Shown: positions 17,229 to 25,946 of the stretch, one piece after another
Numbering within the stretch: position 1 is the first letter of the stretch
How the letters are laid out: every line of letters begins with the position of its first letter
Assembly: GCF_003289645.1 (NCBI RefSeq)
Contig: NZ_QLYX01000014.1
Location: forward strand, 158,142-222,141
Direction of reading: 5' to 3'
Origin: Actinomadura craniellae
Lineage (GTDB): Bacteria; Actinomycetota; Actinomycetes; Streptosporangiales; Streptosporangiaceae
DNA: 64,000 nucleotides
Program-made: the position numbers and the translations under genes
Notes under the pieces: generated by a model
What the model saw: the letters and a program-made list of their open reading frames with translations, nothing else
The model's database searches: none
What the model was told of the DNA's origin: nothing

Positions 17229-18125
17229 ATGTCCGACTCCACCGATGAGCTCAGCGACGCCCGGCTCGCAGCCTCCCTGGACGGCGACTTCCACAGCCGG
17301 TACGCCGAGGTCAACGGGATCCGGCTGCACTACGTGATCGGCGGGGCGGGCGAGCCGCTGGTCCTGCTGCCCGGCTGGCCCGAGACCTGGTGGGAGTACC
17401 GCAAGGTCATGCCGGCCCTGGCGACCCGGTACCGGGTGATCGTCGTCGACATCCGCGGGATGGGCGGCTCGGACAAGCCCGACTCGGGCTTCGAGAAGAA
17501 GTCGATGGCCGGGGACGTCCGCGAGCTGGTCCGCCGGCTCGGGTACGAGAAGGTCGACATCGCCGGGCACGGCATCGGCGCCATGATCGCGTTCAGCTAC
17601 GCCGCCGTCCACCCGGAGGCGACCCGGCGGCTCGCGGTGCTGAACACCACGCACATCGACGAGAGCTACTACGAGTTCCCCATGCTGCCGCGCCCCGGCG
17701 ACCCGCCCCCGCACCGCTGGTGGCTGGCCTTCCAGCAGGTCCAGGAGCTGCCCGTGCAGCTCCTCACCGGGCGGGCCAGGCTCATCATCGACTACATGTT
17801 CGGCCTCAGCCTGGTGGACCCGGACGCGATCACCCCCTTCGACCGGGACGTCTACGCCCGGGCGTACTCCCCCGCCGAGGCGATCCGGGCCAGCCAGGGC
17901 TGGTTCCAGGCCTACCAGCAGGACATCGAGGACTTCCTCGGCTACGACAAGATCTCCGTGCCGATGCTGGGGCTGGCCTACGGCCCCTTCTTCGACTACA
18001 TGAAGCAGGTGCTGCCCGGCCAGGGCACCGACGTGCGGATGGCCGAGATCGAGGGCACCCGCAACTACCTGGTCGAGGAGCAACCCGAGGCCGTCGTCCG
18101 GGAGTTCTTCGCGTTCTTCACCTGA
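17229..18125 (+). CDS. Alpha/beta-hydrolase-fold protein of epoxide-hydrolase type lacking the catalytic nucleophile
   Basis: 298 residues. The fold is clear: oxyanion loop LLPGWPETWWEYRKV, strand VIVVDIRGMGGSDKP and a cap region. The nucleophile elbow is G113-H-G115-I-G117, with Gly where epoxide hydrolases have Asp and esterases Ser. The C-terminal catalytic His of the G-H-(F/W)-V-x-E-E-x-P motif falls at R278-N279-Y280-L-V-E-E-Q-P, so it is Arg/Asn. Both catalytic residues are thus gone while the frame is intact and conserved-looking. It may catalyse a non-hydrolytic step or bind an intermediate. Same transcript as the P450. Confidence 0.85.
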   Translation: MSDSTDELSDARLAASLDGDFHSRYAEVNGIRLHYVIGGAGEPLVLLPGWPETWWEYRKVMPALATRYRVIVVDIRGMGGSDKPDSGFEKKSMAGDVRELVRRLGYEKVDIAGHGIGAMIAFSYAAVHPEATRRLAVLNTTHIDESYYEFPMLPRPGDPPPHRWWLAFQQVQELPVQLLTGRARLIIDYMFGLSLVDPDAITPFDRDVYARAYSPAEAIRASQGWFQAYQQDIEDFLGYDKISVPMLGLAYGPFFDYMKQVLPGQGTDVRMAEIEGTRNYLVEEQPEAVVREFFAFFT

Positions 18126-18134
18126 GCGAACGGA

Positions 18135-18164
18135 GCAGGGGCCGCCCCGCGGGGCGGCCCCTGC
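18135..18164. terminator. Bidirectional terminator, 30-bp perfect palindrome
   Basis: A G+C-rich, fully symmetric 30-bp sequence with flanks GCAGGGGCC and GGCCCCTGC lies between the plus-strand P450/hydrolase operon and the minus-strand rubredoxin, where two converging transcripts need to end. Confidence 0.8.
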
Positions 18165-18172
18165 CCTTTACC

Positions 18173-18361
18173 TCACAGCGGCGACATCACGAAGTCCTCC
18201 TTGCTGACGCCGCACTCGGGGCAGGCCCAGTCGTCGGGGATCTCGTCCCAGGAGGTGCCGGGCGCGATGCCCTCCTCCGGCAGCCCCTGGTCCTCGTAGT
18301 AGACGAAACCGCAGACCAGGCACATCCAGGCCCGTCCCTTGACGGCGGTCTCGGCGGTCAT
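18173..18361 (-). CDS. Rubredoxin
   Basis: 62 residues with the two iron ligand pairs CLVCG (near residue 14) and CPECG (near residue 47), and the aromatic core GFVYYED..PDDWACP. Rubredoxin carries one Fe(Cys)4 centre and passes electrons to diiron membrane enzymes. As last gene of the operon, sharing ATGA with the thioesterase, it is most simply the electron donor to the three desaturases. A rubredoxin at the end of the operon is a recurring feature of bacterial polyyne clusters. Confidence 0.95.
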   Translation of the reverse strand: MTAETAVKGRAWMCLVCGFVYYEDQGLPEEGIAPGTSWDEIPDDWACPECGVSKEDFVMSPL

Positions 18362-19218
18362 CGCGCCTTCTCCTCGTCCTTGATGCCGTGCCCGCTGACG
18401 AACGCCGAGATCAGCTCCTTGACCTCGGGCGCCATCAGGATCCCGATATGGCCGGTGCCCGGCGCCCGCTCCAGCCGCACGTCGCGCAGCCCGGCCGCCA
18501 CCGCCTCCGCCTCGGCGAACGGCACCACGTCGTCGCCCGGGTCGTGGACGGCCAGCACCGGGCAGTCGAGGTCACCGCCCAGCCCCACCACGTCCCAGTG
18601 GCTCACCGGCACCCCGTTACGCCGGTGCAGCTCGCGGTAGATCCGCCGCACGGTCGGCCGGGCCAGCCGCAGCTCGCCGCGCGACCAGCGTTCGAGCACC
18701 CCGGTGAGAGTGCAGGCCGGCGCGACCAGGGCGAGGCAGTCGATCGGCGCGGCGGGGCGGGCGGCGACCGCCCCGACGGACGCGATCGAACCGAGCGAGT
18801 GCGCCACGATCACCCGGACGTCGCCGAGCGTGTCGAGGACCGCGCCCACCGCCCGGGTGAACTGGGTCATCGTCGCCTGGGAACCCTCGGCCACCCCGTG
18901 CCCGGGAGCGTCGAAGGCGGCCACCCGGTAGCCGAGCGCGCGCAGCGGCGGGATCAGGCTGTGCATGCTGCTGCTGTCGGTGCCCCAGCCGTGCACCAGC
19001 AGGGCGGTCGGCCCGCCCTCGCCCCACAGGTACCCGCCGCGCACGTCCGGGTCGCCCTCGACCGGGAACCCGCGCGAGCCCAGCGGGGGCAGGTCGTCGG
19101 GGTACACGCCGAGGGCGCGGGTGGTGCTGAAGGCGTCGGTCGCGCGCCGCCCGGCGAATCCGGGCGCCAGGCGGCCGAGCGCGGCGTAGCCGGACCGCCG
19201 CAGCGCGACCGGCGTCAC
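18358..19218 (-). CDS. Alpha/beta-hydrolase thioesterase, chain-release enzyme (CayF-like position)
   Basis: 286 residues from GTG at 19218, which overlaps the stop of the desaturase upstream (GTGA). The triad is complete: Ser141 in VAHSLGS, Asp229/230 in VHDPGDDVVPF and His257 in GTGHIGI; the oxyanion loop is VHGWG. Being next to ACP and desaturases it probably hydrolyses the finished acetylenic acyl chain from the ACP. Contrast with the catalytically altered hydrolase-fold protein at 17229. The substrate is inferred from context. Confidence 0.85.
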   Translation of the reverse strand: MTPVALRRSGYAALGRLAPGFAGRRATDAFSTTRALGVYPDDLPPLGSRGFPVEGDPDVRGGYLWGEGGPTALLVHGWGTDSSSMHSLIPPLRALGYRVAAFDAPGHGVAEGSQATMTQFTRAVGAVLDTLGDVRVIVAHSLGSIASVGAVAARPAAPIDCLALVAPACTLTGVLERWSRGELRLARPTVRRIYRELHRRNGVPVSHWDVVGLGGDLDCPVLAVHDPGDDVVPFAEAEAVAAGLRDVRLERAPGTGHIGILMAPEVKELISAFVSGHGIKDEEKAR

Positions 19219-20318
19219 GGAGCGGTCCCCACGGCCTGCCGTTCCCGCTGCTCGGGGGCGACCTGCTGCCGGCCGAAGTCGGCGTAGAAGCCGGACTCGG
19301 TGTCGTAGAAGTGCAGCCGGCGGACGATCCGCCACAGGTGCCGCGCCTTCAGGTCCTGCTCCCGCACCATGCCCGGGTAGGCGGCCTTCAGCGCCTCCTG
19401 GGCCTTGGGCAGGTTGTAGAACGGGACGGGCGGCGCGACGTGGTGCGCGGTGTGCACCGAGATGTTGTGGGTGAGGAACAGCAGCCACCGGGGGTAGCGG
19501 TAGTCGGTGGTCAGCAGCAGCCGGCCGGCGTTCTTCGTCCAGTGCTCGGACGTCAGGTAGGGGACGTCGGAGGCGCTGTGGTGCATCAGCGTGGTGGCGC
19601 TGAACCACGCGTGGATGGCGAACCAGGGTGCCACGAAGTACAGCAGCAGCCCGGTGAACCCGGTGAAGTAGATCAGCGGCGGGAAGTACAGCGCGGACGC
19701 CACCAGCACGAACACGATCGAGCGCCGCACGTCGCGCCGCATCTCCCGCTTCGGGAAGAACCCCGGCCGGAAACCCGACACCCGCCAGTAGTTGATCGTG
19801 CCCGCCCAGAACGCGACGGTCCGGGTACCGGCATAGATCACCTTGTCCCACCACGGCATGCGGTCGTACAGCGCCGCCGGGATCGGTCGCCAGTCGGTGT
19901 CCAGCTCCAGATTGTTGGTGTGGGTGTGGTGCAGGTTGTGCACGTGCCGCCAGGCATGGAACGGATAGATCAGCGGCAGCAGTGACACGTGCCCGACGAG
20001 GGAGTTGAACTTCCGCGACCGCGAGAACGAGCCGTGCCCGCAGTCGTGCGCGATGCAGTGCAGGCCCCAGCCGCCCAGGCCCGCCACCACCCACAGCGGC
20101 AGGTACAGCGCCCAGTGCGGGGCGGCGGCGATGCCGGCCAGCGCCCCCAGGTACAGGGCCCAGCTCACGGCGAAACCGAGCAGCCCGCGCCACACCCGCG
20201 GCGTGAAGTACTCGCGGGGGATCGCCTGCGCCAGCCGCTCCCCCTTGATCTCCTCGGACTTGCGCATGAACTCGGCGAAATTCTCGTCTGGAGCGGCGGG
20301 AAAACGGTAGGTCGCCAT
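19215..20318 (-). CDS. Membrane fatty-acid desaturase/acetylenase (delta12-like class)
   Basis: 367 residues, several membrane spans. The three histidine boxes of the diiron site are H91-DCGH95, H127-NLHH131 and H289-TAHH293. The HDxGH and HxxHH style places it in the delta12/omega-type branch, unlike the two delta9-type genes of this operon. It sits immediately after the ACP, as CayE does in caryoynencin clusters. It is expected to act on ACP-bound chains, adding a double or triple bond, with rubredoxin as electron source. RBS AGGACGGA before ATG. Confidence 0.9.
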   Translation of the reverse strand: MATYRFPAAPDENFAEFMRKSEEIKGERLAQAIPREYFTPRVWRGLLGFAVSWALYLGALAGIAAAPHWALYLPLWVVAGLGGWGLHCIAHDCGHGSFSRSRKFNSLVGHVSLLPLIYPFHAWRHVHNLHHTHTNNLELDTDWRPIPAALYDRMPWWDKVIYAGTRTVAFWAGTINYWRVSGFRPGFFPKREMRRDVRRSIVFVLVASALYFPPLIYFTGFTGLLLYFVAPWFAIHAWFSATTLMHHSASDVPYLTSEHWTKNAGRLLLTTDYRYPRWLLFLTHNISVHTAHHVAPPVPFYNLPKAQEALKAAYPGMVREQDLKARHLWRIVRRLHFYDTESGFYADFGRQQVAPEQRERQAVGTAP

Positions 20319-20333
20319 GGTTTCCGTCCTCGG

Positions 20334-20627
20334 TTATGAATGGCCGGCGAGACCGAGTTCTTTGGCCAGGTATCCGCTCAGGTCGTCCACCGTCTGGTAC
20401 TCGTACAGCAGCCCGGGGGAAAGGCGCCGCTCCACGATTTTCTCCAGCGATCCGGAGACCTGGACGGCGACCCGGGAATCGAGGCCGTACGCCTCGAACG
20501 TCTTCTTGGTGTCGATGTTCTCGGGAGATTCGCCGACCCGTTCCGCCAGGTGCTCGATCAGCCAGCGGCGGATCGACTCCGCGGTGCGCGGCCCCTCGAA
20601 TTCGACTTTCTTCTTGCGTCTGAACAT
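20334..20627 (-). CDS. Acyl carrier protein of the polyyne operon
   Basis: 97 residues. The phosphopantetheine site is Ser51 in FEAYGLDSRVAV and the helix-two region VSGSLEKIVERRL follows. An unusually basic N-terminus (MFRRKKKVEF) precedes the carrier domain, which might help docking at the membrane desaturases. It lies between the second and third desaturase, the canonical position, and should be loaded by the acyl-AMP ligase at 22541. Confidence 0.92.
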   Translation of the reverse strand: MFRRKKKVEFEGPRTAESIRRWLIEHLAERVGESPENIDTKKTFEAYGLDSRVAVQVSGSLEKIVERRLSPGLLYEYQTVDDLSGYLAKELGLAGHS

Positions 20628-20647
20628 CGGGTTCCCGTTCTCGTCGG

Positions 20648-21616
20648 TCAGTTGGTTCCGGGTTCGGCCGCGGGGCGTTTGCGGGCCCGGCGGGCGGCGA
20701 TGGCGGCGGCGTCCGGCTGGCGCAGGTTCCACACCACCCGCAGCCGGCCGAGCCCGGTCAGCACCCAGCCGCTGAGGTCGGGCTCCCACGGGCGGACGGC
20801 GTGCCGGTAGGAGCCGGGGAAGGCGTGGTGGTTGTTCTGCAGGCCCTCGCCGAAAGTGAAGATCGCCACCGGCCAGTTGTTGGCGCTGCGGTCGCCGTTG
20901 TCGAAGGGCCGGCCGCCGATCATGTGGCTGAGCGAGCCGACGCACCAAGCCGCCTGGTTGGCCAGGAACATCCGGGCCAGCCCGCCGAACAGGAAGCCGG
21001 TGAGCAGCGCCATGGGCGTCCGCTCCACCGCGAAGCCGATCAGCGCGGGCAGCGCCAGGCCGAGCAGCAGCCACAGCTGGTAGGTGCGGTGGTAGAAGAA
21101 CAGCCGGCGGTCGCGCAGCACGTCCGGCGCCCAGAAGCGCCAGCTCGAACTCTCGTCGCTGAGCATCCACGGCATGTGCGCCCACCACAGGCCGCGCAGC
21201 CTGGCGCCCAGGCCGTCGCCGGAGAGGTTAGGCGAGTGCGGGTCGCCCTCCCGGTCGCTGAAGCGGTGGTGCCGGCGGTGCGTGGTGACCCAGTACATGA
21301 TCGGGCCCTGGCCGCCCATCGAGCCGCTGATCATGAGGGCGCCCTCGAAGAACCGCGAGGTGCGGAACGACTTGTGCGCGAGATAGCGGTGGAAGCCGAT
21401 GGTGATGCCGGCCATGTGGACGAAGTACATCCCCGCGAAGAGCCACAGGTCGGTCGCGGTGTACCAGCCGTTCCAGAGGAAGATCGCGGCCGCGACGGTG
21501 CCCAGACCGGGCAGCGTCATGGTCGCGAACGCGGTGATCCATTTGATCCGGGCGCTCGCCGGGTCGAGCTTGACGATCGATCCTTCCGGCGGCGCGGAAA
21601 TCGTTGCCGTGGACAC
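20648..21616 (-). CDS. Membrane acyl desaturase (delta9/stearoyl-CoA type), second of the operon
   Basis: 322 residues from GTG with GGGAGG upstream. Histidine boxes H76-RYLA-H81, H113-RRHH117 and N-N-H263-H264 match the acyl-CoA desaturase family. The conserved SDREGDPHSPN follows box 2. It is 31 residues longer than the next paralog in its C-terminus (RQPDAAAIAARRARKR). Probably desaturates or dehydrogenates ACP-bound fatty acid to alkyne level. Fifteen bp separate it from the upstream desaturase. Confidence 0.9.
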   Translation of the reverse strand: MSTATISAPPEGSIVKLDPASARIKWITAFATMTLPGLGTVAAAIFLWNGWYTATDLWLFAGMYFVHMAGITIGFHRYLAHKSFRTSRFFEGALMISGSMGGQGPIMYWVTTHRRHHRFSDREGDPHSPNLSGDGLGARLRGLWWAHMPWMLSDESSSWRFWAPDVLRDRRLFFYHRTYQLWLLLGLALPALIGFAVERTPMALLTGFLFGGLARMFLANQAAWCVGSLSHMIGGRPFDNGDRSANNWPVAIFTFGEGLQNNHHAFPGSYRHAVRPWEPDLSGWVLTGLGRLRVVWNLRQPDAAAIAARRARKRPAAEPGTN

Positions 21617-21631
21617 GGTGGACTGGCCTCC

Positions 21632-22528
21632 CTACTTCTTCGCTCGGCGATAGCGCACGTCGGACGCCAGCCCGACAAGGTCGAGGGTGCGGATGAACAT
21701 TCCGGTGACGTCGATCTGCCAGAAGGAGTGCCGGTTGGTGGCGAGCGCGGGCTGCGAGTGGTGGTTGTTGTGCCAGGAGCCGCCCACGGACAGCGGCGCG
21801 AGCGGGGCGACGTTGCGGCTGTTGTCGCGGGTCCGGTAGGGCCGGTTGCCCAGCGTGTGGCCGATCGAGTTGACGCTCCAGGTGACCTGGTCGAGCAGGA
21901 AGATCCGGGCCAGCCCGCCCCACAGGAACCCGCCGGCCGCACCTTCGGCACCGCCCAGCAGCCCGCCGATCGCGGCGGGGATCGCCAGGCCCAGCAGGAC
22001 CCAGCCGAAGTAGTACTGGTTGACCTTCATGACCAGGCGGTCCCGGACCAGGTCCGACACGTGCCTGGTCCACCCGGCGCGGCGGATGGTGAACAGCCAG
22101 CCGGCGTGCCCGTGCCAGAGGCCGCGCAGCCTGCCCCGCAGCCCGGGGCCGAGCGGGCGGGGCGAGTGCGGGTCGCCGTCCCGGTCGGTGCAGGCGTGGT
22201 GCTGGCGGTGGACGGCCACCCAGAACAGGATCGGTCCCTGCGCCGCCATGCTCCCGGTGACCCCCAGGAACGCGGTCACCGCCGGGCCCGCGGTGAACGA
22301 GCGGTGCGAGAAGAAGCGGTGCAGCCCGCCCTCCACCCCGAGCGCCGTCACCAGGTACATGCCGGCGAGCAGGGCCAGGTCGCGGAGGGTGAACCCGTAG
22401 CGGAGGGAGAACGCCAGCGCGGCCACGAAGCCGAGCGCGGGCAGTCCCACGGTGACGTAGGCCATCCGGCGGGCCAGGACGTCGGTGTCGCCGCCGTGTA
22501 CCGGTGCGGCCTCAAGGGGTCGGGTCAT
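21632..22528 (-). CDS. Membrane acyl desaturase (delta9/stearoyl-CoA type), first of the operon
   Basis: 298 residues; GGAGG precedes the ATG. Boxes are H70-RFFS-H75, H107-RQHH111 and N-N-H256-H257; TDRDGDPHSPR follows the second box. It is a paralog of the next gene, and the pair corresponds to CayB and CayC in the caryoynencin cluster. Twelve bp after the acyl-AMP ligase stop, so co-translated in one operon. Confidence 0.9.
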   Translation of the reverse strand: MTRPLEAAPVHGGDTDVLARRMAYVTVGLPALGFVAALAFSLRYGFTLRDLALLAGMYLVTALGVEGGLHRFFSHRSFTAGPAVTAFLGVTGSMAAQGPILFWVAVHRQHHACTDRDGDPHSPRPLGPGLRGRLRGLWHGHAGWLFTIRRAGWTRHVSDLVRDRLVMKVNQYYFGWVLLGLAIPAAIGGLLGGAEGAAGGFLWGGLARIFLLDQVTWSVNSIGHTLGNRPYRTRDNSRNVAPLAPLSVGGSWHNNHHSQPALATNRHSFWQIDVTGMFIRTLDLVGLASDVRYRRAKK

Positions 22529-22540
22529 CGTGGCCTCCGG

Positions 22541-24334
22541 TCACGGCGTGTTCTCGTCAGTGGCCGGGGCGAACCGTTTGAGCGTTCCCTGGACGAACGC
22601 CTGCCGGGTGGCGTCCCGGCGCACCTTCCCGCTGGTGGTGGTGAAGATCGTGCCGACCGGGCCGAGGTGGACCGCGGCCGGCCGGACGCCGTGGTCGGCG
22701 GTCACCGCGGCCAGCACGAGGTCGCGGGCCGCGGCCACCTCGGCCGCGGTGCGCCGCCTGATCCCGTGGAACTCGGCGACGACGACCAGCGACTCGGTGG
22801 TGGCGTCGCGCAGCGAGAACGCCGCCGCCTGGCGCAGTTCGGCGCCCGCCGCCAGCACCGACCGCTCGATGTCCTGCGGGTAGAGGTTGCGGCCGGCGAT
22901 GACGATCAGGTCCTTGATCCGGCCGGTGACGAACAGTTCCCCGTCCCGCAGGAAACCCAGGTCCCCGGTGCGCAGGTAGGTCGGGGGGCGCTCGCCCGCG
23001 ACGGGTGCGGAGCAGGCGCCGGTGGAGAGCAGGGCGGTGAACGTCTCGGCGCTCGGCTCCGGCCGGCCGAGGTAGCCGGCGGCGACGTTCGGGCCGCCCA
23101 CCCAGATCTCGCCCACCCCGTCGGGCGGCACCCGGCGCCGCGCGTCCGGGTCGGCGATGGCGACCTCGTGTCCCGCGGCCACCGCACCGCAGCTCACGAT
23201 CTCGACGGCGTCCTCGCCGCCGGGCTCGGCGTCCCGGACGACCCCCTTCTCCAGCGCCGGCCGGTCCAGCCACATGGTCCGGACCGGGGCGCCGGCGGCC
23301 TTGCCGGACACGAACAGCGTCGCCTCGGCGAGGCCGTAGCAGGGGACGAGCGCCGCCGGGTCGTACCCGCGGGGGGCGAACCGCTCGGCGAAGCGCTCGA
23401 CGGTGGCGGGGAACACCGGTTCGGCGCCGCAGTACACCTGCCGCAGCGAGCCCAGGTCCAGGGTCGCCAGTTCCTCGTCGGTGACGGTGTCGACGCACAG
23501 GTCGAACGCGAAGTTGGGACCGACCGAGATGGTGACCCGGTTGTCGGTGATCGCTCTGAGCCAGCGGTACGGCTGCTGGACGAAGTCCACCGGCGACATC
23601 AGCACCAGCGGCCAGCCGCTGTGCAGGGCGAGCATGATCGTGCCCATCAGGCCCATGTCGTGGTAGGGCGGTAGCCACGAGCAGCCGACGCGGTCCGCCT
23701 CGACGCCCATGTTGTGTTCCAGGACATGGCAGTTGCTGACCAGGTTGGCGTGGGTGAGCACGATGCCCTTGGGGTCGCCGGTGGAGCCCGAGGTGTACTG
23801 CAGCAGAGCCGGGTCCGCCGGTTCCGGGAGGATGCCGGGTGCCGTGCCCGCCCGCCGGAAGAACTCCTCGTCGAGCGACAGCCAGTCCGGGGCCCGCATC
23901 CCGGGCGGTGGTTCGGCGGCCGGTGCCGCGCCGGTGCCCGCGAAGCGCGGGTGCGCGATGACCGCGTCCGGCCGGCAGTCCTCGATGATCGAGGCGAAGC
24001 GGGCCTTGGCCCGGCGGCCGAAGGGCGGGAAAGACGGTACGGCGGTGGCGCCCGCCAGGAAGATGCCGAACAGCGCCGCGACGTAATACGGGCCGGGGTC
24101 GAGGGCGAGGACCACCCGCCGTCCGGTGAGCCCGCGATCTCTTAATTCGGCACCGACGGTGGCGGCGTGTTCGGCCACGTCGTGGTAGGTCCAGTCCACG
24201 ATTTCGGTGGCCGAACCGTCAGGTGAAAAACCTTCGAGGAAACGGAATGCGAGCCGTCGTGGCTGCCGTGCCCGCTCATGCAGAATCTCGGGCAACGAGG
24301 TCGTGGGCCATTTGCTGTGGTGTTCCACGGACAC
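22541..24334 (-). CDS. Fatty acyl-AMP ligase (FAAL), loading enzyme
   Basis: 597 residues from GTG, with AAAGGGG upstream. The adenylation motif is QYTSGSTGDPKG (179-190), and YLRTGDLGFLRDGELF with VTGRIKDLIVIAGRNLYPQDIE are the C-terminal hallmarks of FAALs, which adenylate a fatty acid and hand it to an ACP, not to CoA. The opening FLEGFSPDG..TYHDVAEHA also fits FAAL. It should load the ACP encoded downstream with the C16/C18 precursor. It corresponds to CayA in position and family. Confidence 0.92.
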   Translation of the reverse strand: MSVEHHSKWPTTSLPEILHERARQPRRLAFRFLEGFSPDGSATEIVDWTYHDVAEHAATVGAELRDRGLTGRRVVLALDPGPYYVAALFGIFLAGATAVPSFPPFGRRAKARFASIIEDCRPDAVIAHPRFAGTGAAPAAEPPPGMRAPDWLSLDEEFFRRAGTAPGILPEPADPALLQYTSGSTGDPKGIVLTHANLVSNCHVLEHNMGVEADRVGCSWLPPYHDMGLMGTIMLALHSGWPLVLMSPVDFVQQPYRWLRAITDNRVTISVGPNFAFDLCVDTVTDEELATLDLGSLRQVYCGAEPVFPATVERFAERFAPRGYDPAALVPCYGLAEATLFVSGKAAGAPVRTMWLDRPALEKGVVRDAEPGGEDAVEIVSCGAVAAGHEVAIADPDARRRVPPDGVGEIWVGGPNVAAGYLGRPEPSAETFTALLSTGACSAPVAGERPPTYLRTGDLGFLRDGELFVTGRIKDLIVIAGRNLYPQDIERSVLAAGAELRQAAAFSLRDATTESLVVVAEFHGIRRRTAAEVAAARDLVLAAVTADHGVRPAAVHLGPVGTIFTTTSGKVRRDATRQAFVQGTLKRFAPATDENTP

Positions 24335-24400
24335 TACACAGGTCCCCTTTTTGAAATTGTTAACCTTATGCTTCAGGTGTACTTCGAGCCTATTTCGGCC

Positions 24401-25198
24401 TCACGCTGAACGGGCCACCCGCAACTGCCGGGCGGATCCCAGGTGCGCGCCGTCCGGCCCCCAGGCGTCGATCTCCTCCTCGTTCCAGCCGTCCGGCCCG
24501 GCGGCCCGGGTGCGAGCCCGCAGCAGCACCCAGGGTGATGCCGCCGTCGCCAGTGCGTCGCCCGGCCGCACGGTGAACTCGACGGTCGGGACCAGCACCA
24601 GATCCGAGAGGACCGCCGCGTAGGCGGGCGCCAGCGCGTCCATCAGCAGGATGAACCTGAGCAGGTCCGGTGGCCGGTCGTCCTCGACCAGGCGGATCCA
24701 GGCGGTCAGTTCCGGCTCCTTGCCGCCTGCGTAGGGGCGGTTCGGCCCGACCGGCCTGATCTGCATGTACACGGAGATGGGCACGAACTCCGGGGGGATG
24801 GCGAAGAGCTCGCACTCCTCCGGCGGCGGGGCCGCCGGGGGTTCGGGCGCGAAGACCGGCCAGCCCCCGGACGGGGCGGTGCCGTAGATCGCGGTCGCCT
24901 CGGCGTGCACCCCCTTCTCCGTCGTGGCCTGGGCGGACAGGCCGGTGATCGTGCGCCCGGTGCGGGCGACGGCCGCCTCGACGGCGAACGCGCCGCCGAC
25001 CGGGCGATGGAACCTGCCGGTGACGCTGTGCAGCCGGGCGCCGGGCGCCCGCTCCGACATCGCCGCGACCATCAGCGCGAGGAGCAGGCCGCCGTGCAGC
25101 CCGCCGAAGCCCCCGAGGTGCGGCCCCGGATCAAGGGGACCGTCGATCGGAGTGTCCAAAAGGGCGGCCGGCGAAACCGACCCTTCGACTGCCGTCAC
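24401..25198 (-). CDS. Acyl-CoA thioesterase-like double-hotdog protein
   Basis: 265 residues if started at GTG 25198 (AGGGGG upstream); the frame stays open further up but enters the operator. The segment LGGFGGLHGGLLLALMVAAMSERAP is typical of the first hotdog of TesB-like/4HBT_3 proteins, and the second half (TVEFTVRPGDALATAASPWVLLRART.) is the second hotdog. It is first in the minus-strand operon, 66 bp before the FAAL. It could supply free fatty acid for the ligase or edit mis-loaded chains. It is not part of the minimal polyyne set. Confidence 0.75.
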   Translation of the reverse strand: MTAVEGSVSPAALLDTPIDGPLDPGPHLGGFGGLHGGLLLALMVAAMSERAPGARLHSVTGRFHRPVGGAFAVEAAVARTGRTITGLSAQATTEKGVHAEATAIYGTAPSGGWPVFAPEPPAAPPPEECELFAIPPEFVPISVYMQIRPVGPNRPYAGGKEPELTAWIRLVEDDRPPDLLRFILLMDALAPAYAAVLSDLVLVPTVEFTVRPGDALATAASPWVLLRARTRAAGPDGWNEEEIDAWGPDGAHLGSARQLRVARSA

Positions 25199-25234
25199 GA
25201 GACACTTACCCCCTGCCGGACGATCTCGTAAATA

Positions 25235-25265
25235 CCACTCGGCCGAGTGGGTTGGAACATGCGAC
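25235..25265 (-). promoter_or_regulatory. Operator of the polyyne operon (regulon site 2)
   Basis: AGTGGGTTG-N5-TGCGAC at 25246-25265 matches the pattern of the other three sites, with a weaker right half. It overlaps a separate perfect 16-bp palindrome CCACTCGGCCGAGTGG at 25235-25250. Both lie 37-67 bp upstream of the GTG of the first operon gene, within the 257-bp gap after the HxlR gene, which holds no other gene. Confidence 0.7.
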
Positions 25266-25455
25266 TGACTATAAGGAGAGCAATTCAGATGCGCAAGACC
25301 GCTAGGTGTCGAGCAACGGAAAAGCGGGTGTGATTGCGGTTCCCCAGACACAACCCGGCAGTTCGCTGTATCGCTGAACAAGCAGGATCATGAATCGTTG
25401 TGACACCAGCCACAGGAAATACGAAACGGCATCTTCGCGTCGCGTCCCGTGACTT

Positions 25456-25905
25456 TCAGTCGGCGGGCAGGGCGCCCCGGCCGGTGGGCGAGTGCAGGCC
25501 CTTGCGCGCGGGCTCGCCGCAGTGCCGGCAGATGAGCGCCGGCTCCAGGACCTCGTCGCAGGAGTGCCGCAGCCGCAGCGGCGGGTCGTCGGGGTTGAGG
25601 TGCCGGTCACCCCACTTCATCAGGGTCAGCAGCACGTCGCACAACTCCCAGCCCGCGGCGGTCAGGTGGTACTCGTACCGCAGCGCGTGGTGGCTGTAGC
25701 GCTCGCGCCGGATGATGCCCGCGGTCTCCAGCTTCCGCAGCCGGTTGGTGAGGATGTCACGGGACGCCCCGATGTTGCGGACCAGCCGTTCGAACCGGCG
25801 GACCCCGTGACTCAGCTCGCGGACGACGAGCAGCGTCCACCGCTCGCCCACCAGGTCGAGCACATCGGCGATGGAACACTCCCGGGGCGCCACGGTGTCA
25901 GGCAT
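25456..25905 (-). CDS. HxlR-family regulator, candidate controller of the polyyne cluster
   Basis: 149 residues with the HxlR core CSIADVLDLVGERWTLLVVRELSHGVRRFERLVRNIG and wing LRKLETAGIIRRERY. A Cys-rich C-terminal tail (LRHSCDEVLEPALICRHCGEP) could sense metal or thiol-reactive molecules; polyynes are electrophilic, so direct sensing is conceivable. It lies between the thiolase and the operon, same strand. A copy of the shared operator sits 17-36 bp before its ATG, indicating autoregulation. Confidence 0.9.
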   Translation of the reverse strand: MPDTVAPRECSIADVLDLVGERWTLLVVRELSHGVRRFERLVRNIGASRDILTNRLRKLETAGIIRRERYSHHALRYEYHLTAAGWELCDVLLTLMKWGDRHLNPDDPPLRLRHSCDEVLEPALICRHCGEPARKGLHSPTGRGALPAD

Positions 25906-25921
25906 GGGCCCATCCTAGGCA

Positions 25922-25941
25922 AGTTAGTTGTGATTTCAAAC
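25922..25941 (-). promoter_or_regulatory. Operator of the HxlR gene (regulon site 3)
   Basis: AGTTAGTTG-N5-TCAAAC fits AGT-N2-GTTG-N5-TCCAAC with one mismatch in the right half and exactly the same spacing. It lies immediately upstream of the HxlR start at 25905. Confidence 0.65.
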
Positions 25942-25946
25942 GCTCT

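Noticed and set aside
18173..24334. Reading the desaturase/ACP/FAAL operon as mycolic acid or PUFA synthesis
   Set aside because: No polyketide synthase, condensing enzyme or Pfa-type genes are present; three desaturases with ACP, FAAL, thioesterase and rubredoxin in this order fit polyyne clusters better.
25289..25330. A 13-codon frame preceded by AAGGAG on the plus strand between the HxlR and thioesterase genes
   Set aside because: Too short to support, no family, and it runs opposite to both neighbours. It could be a chance match in the promoter region.
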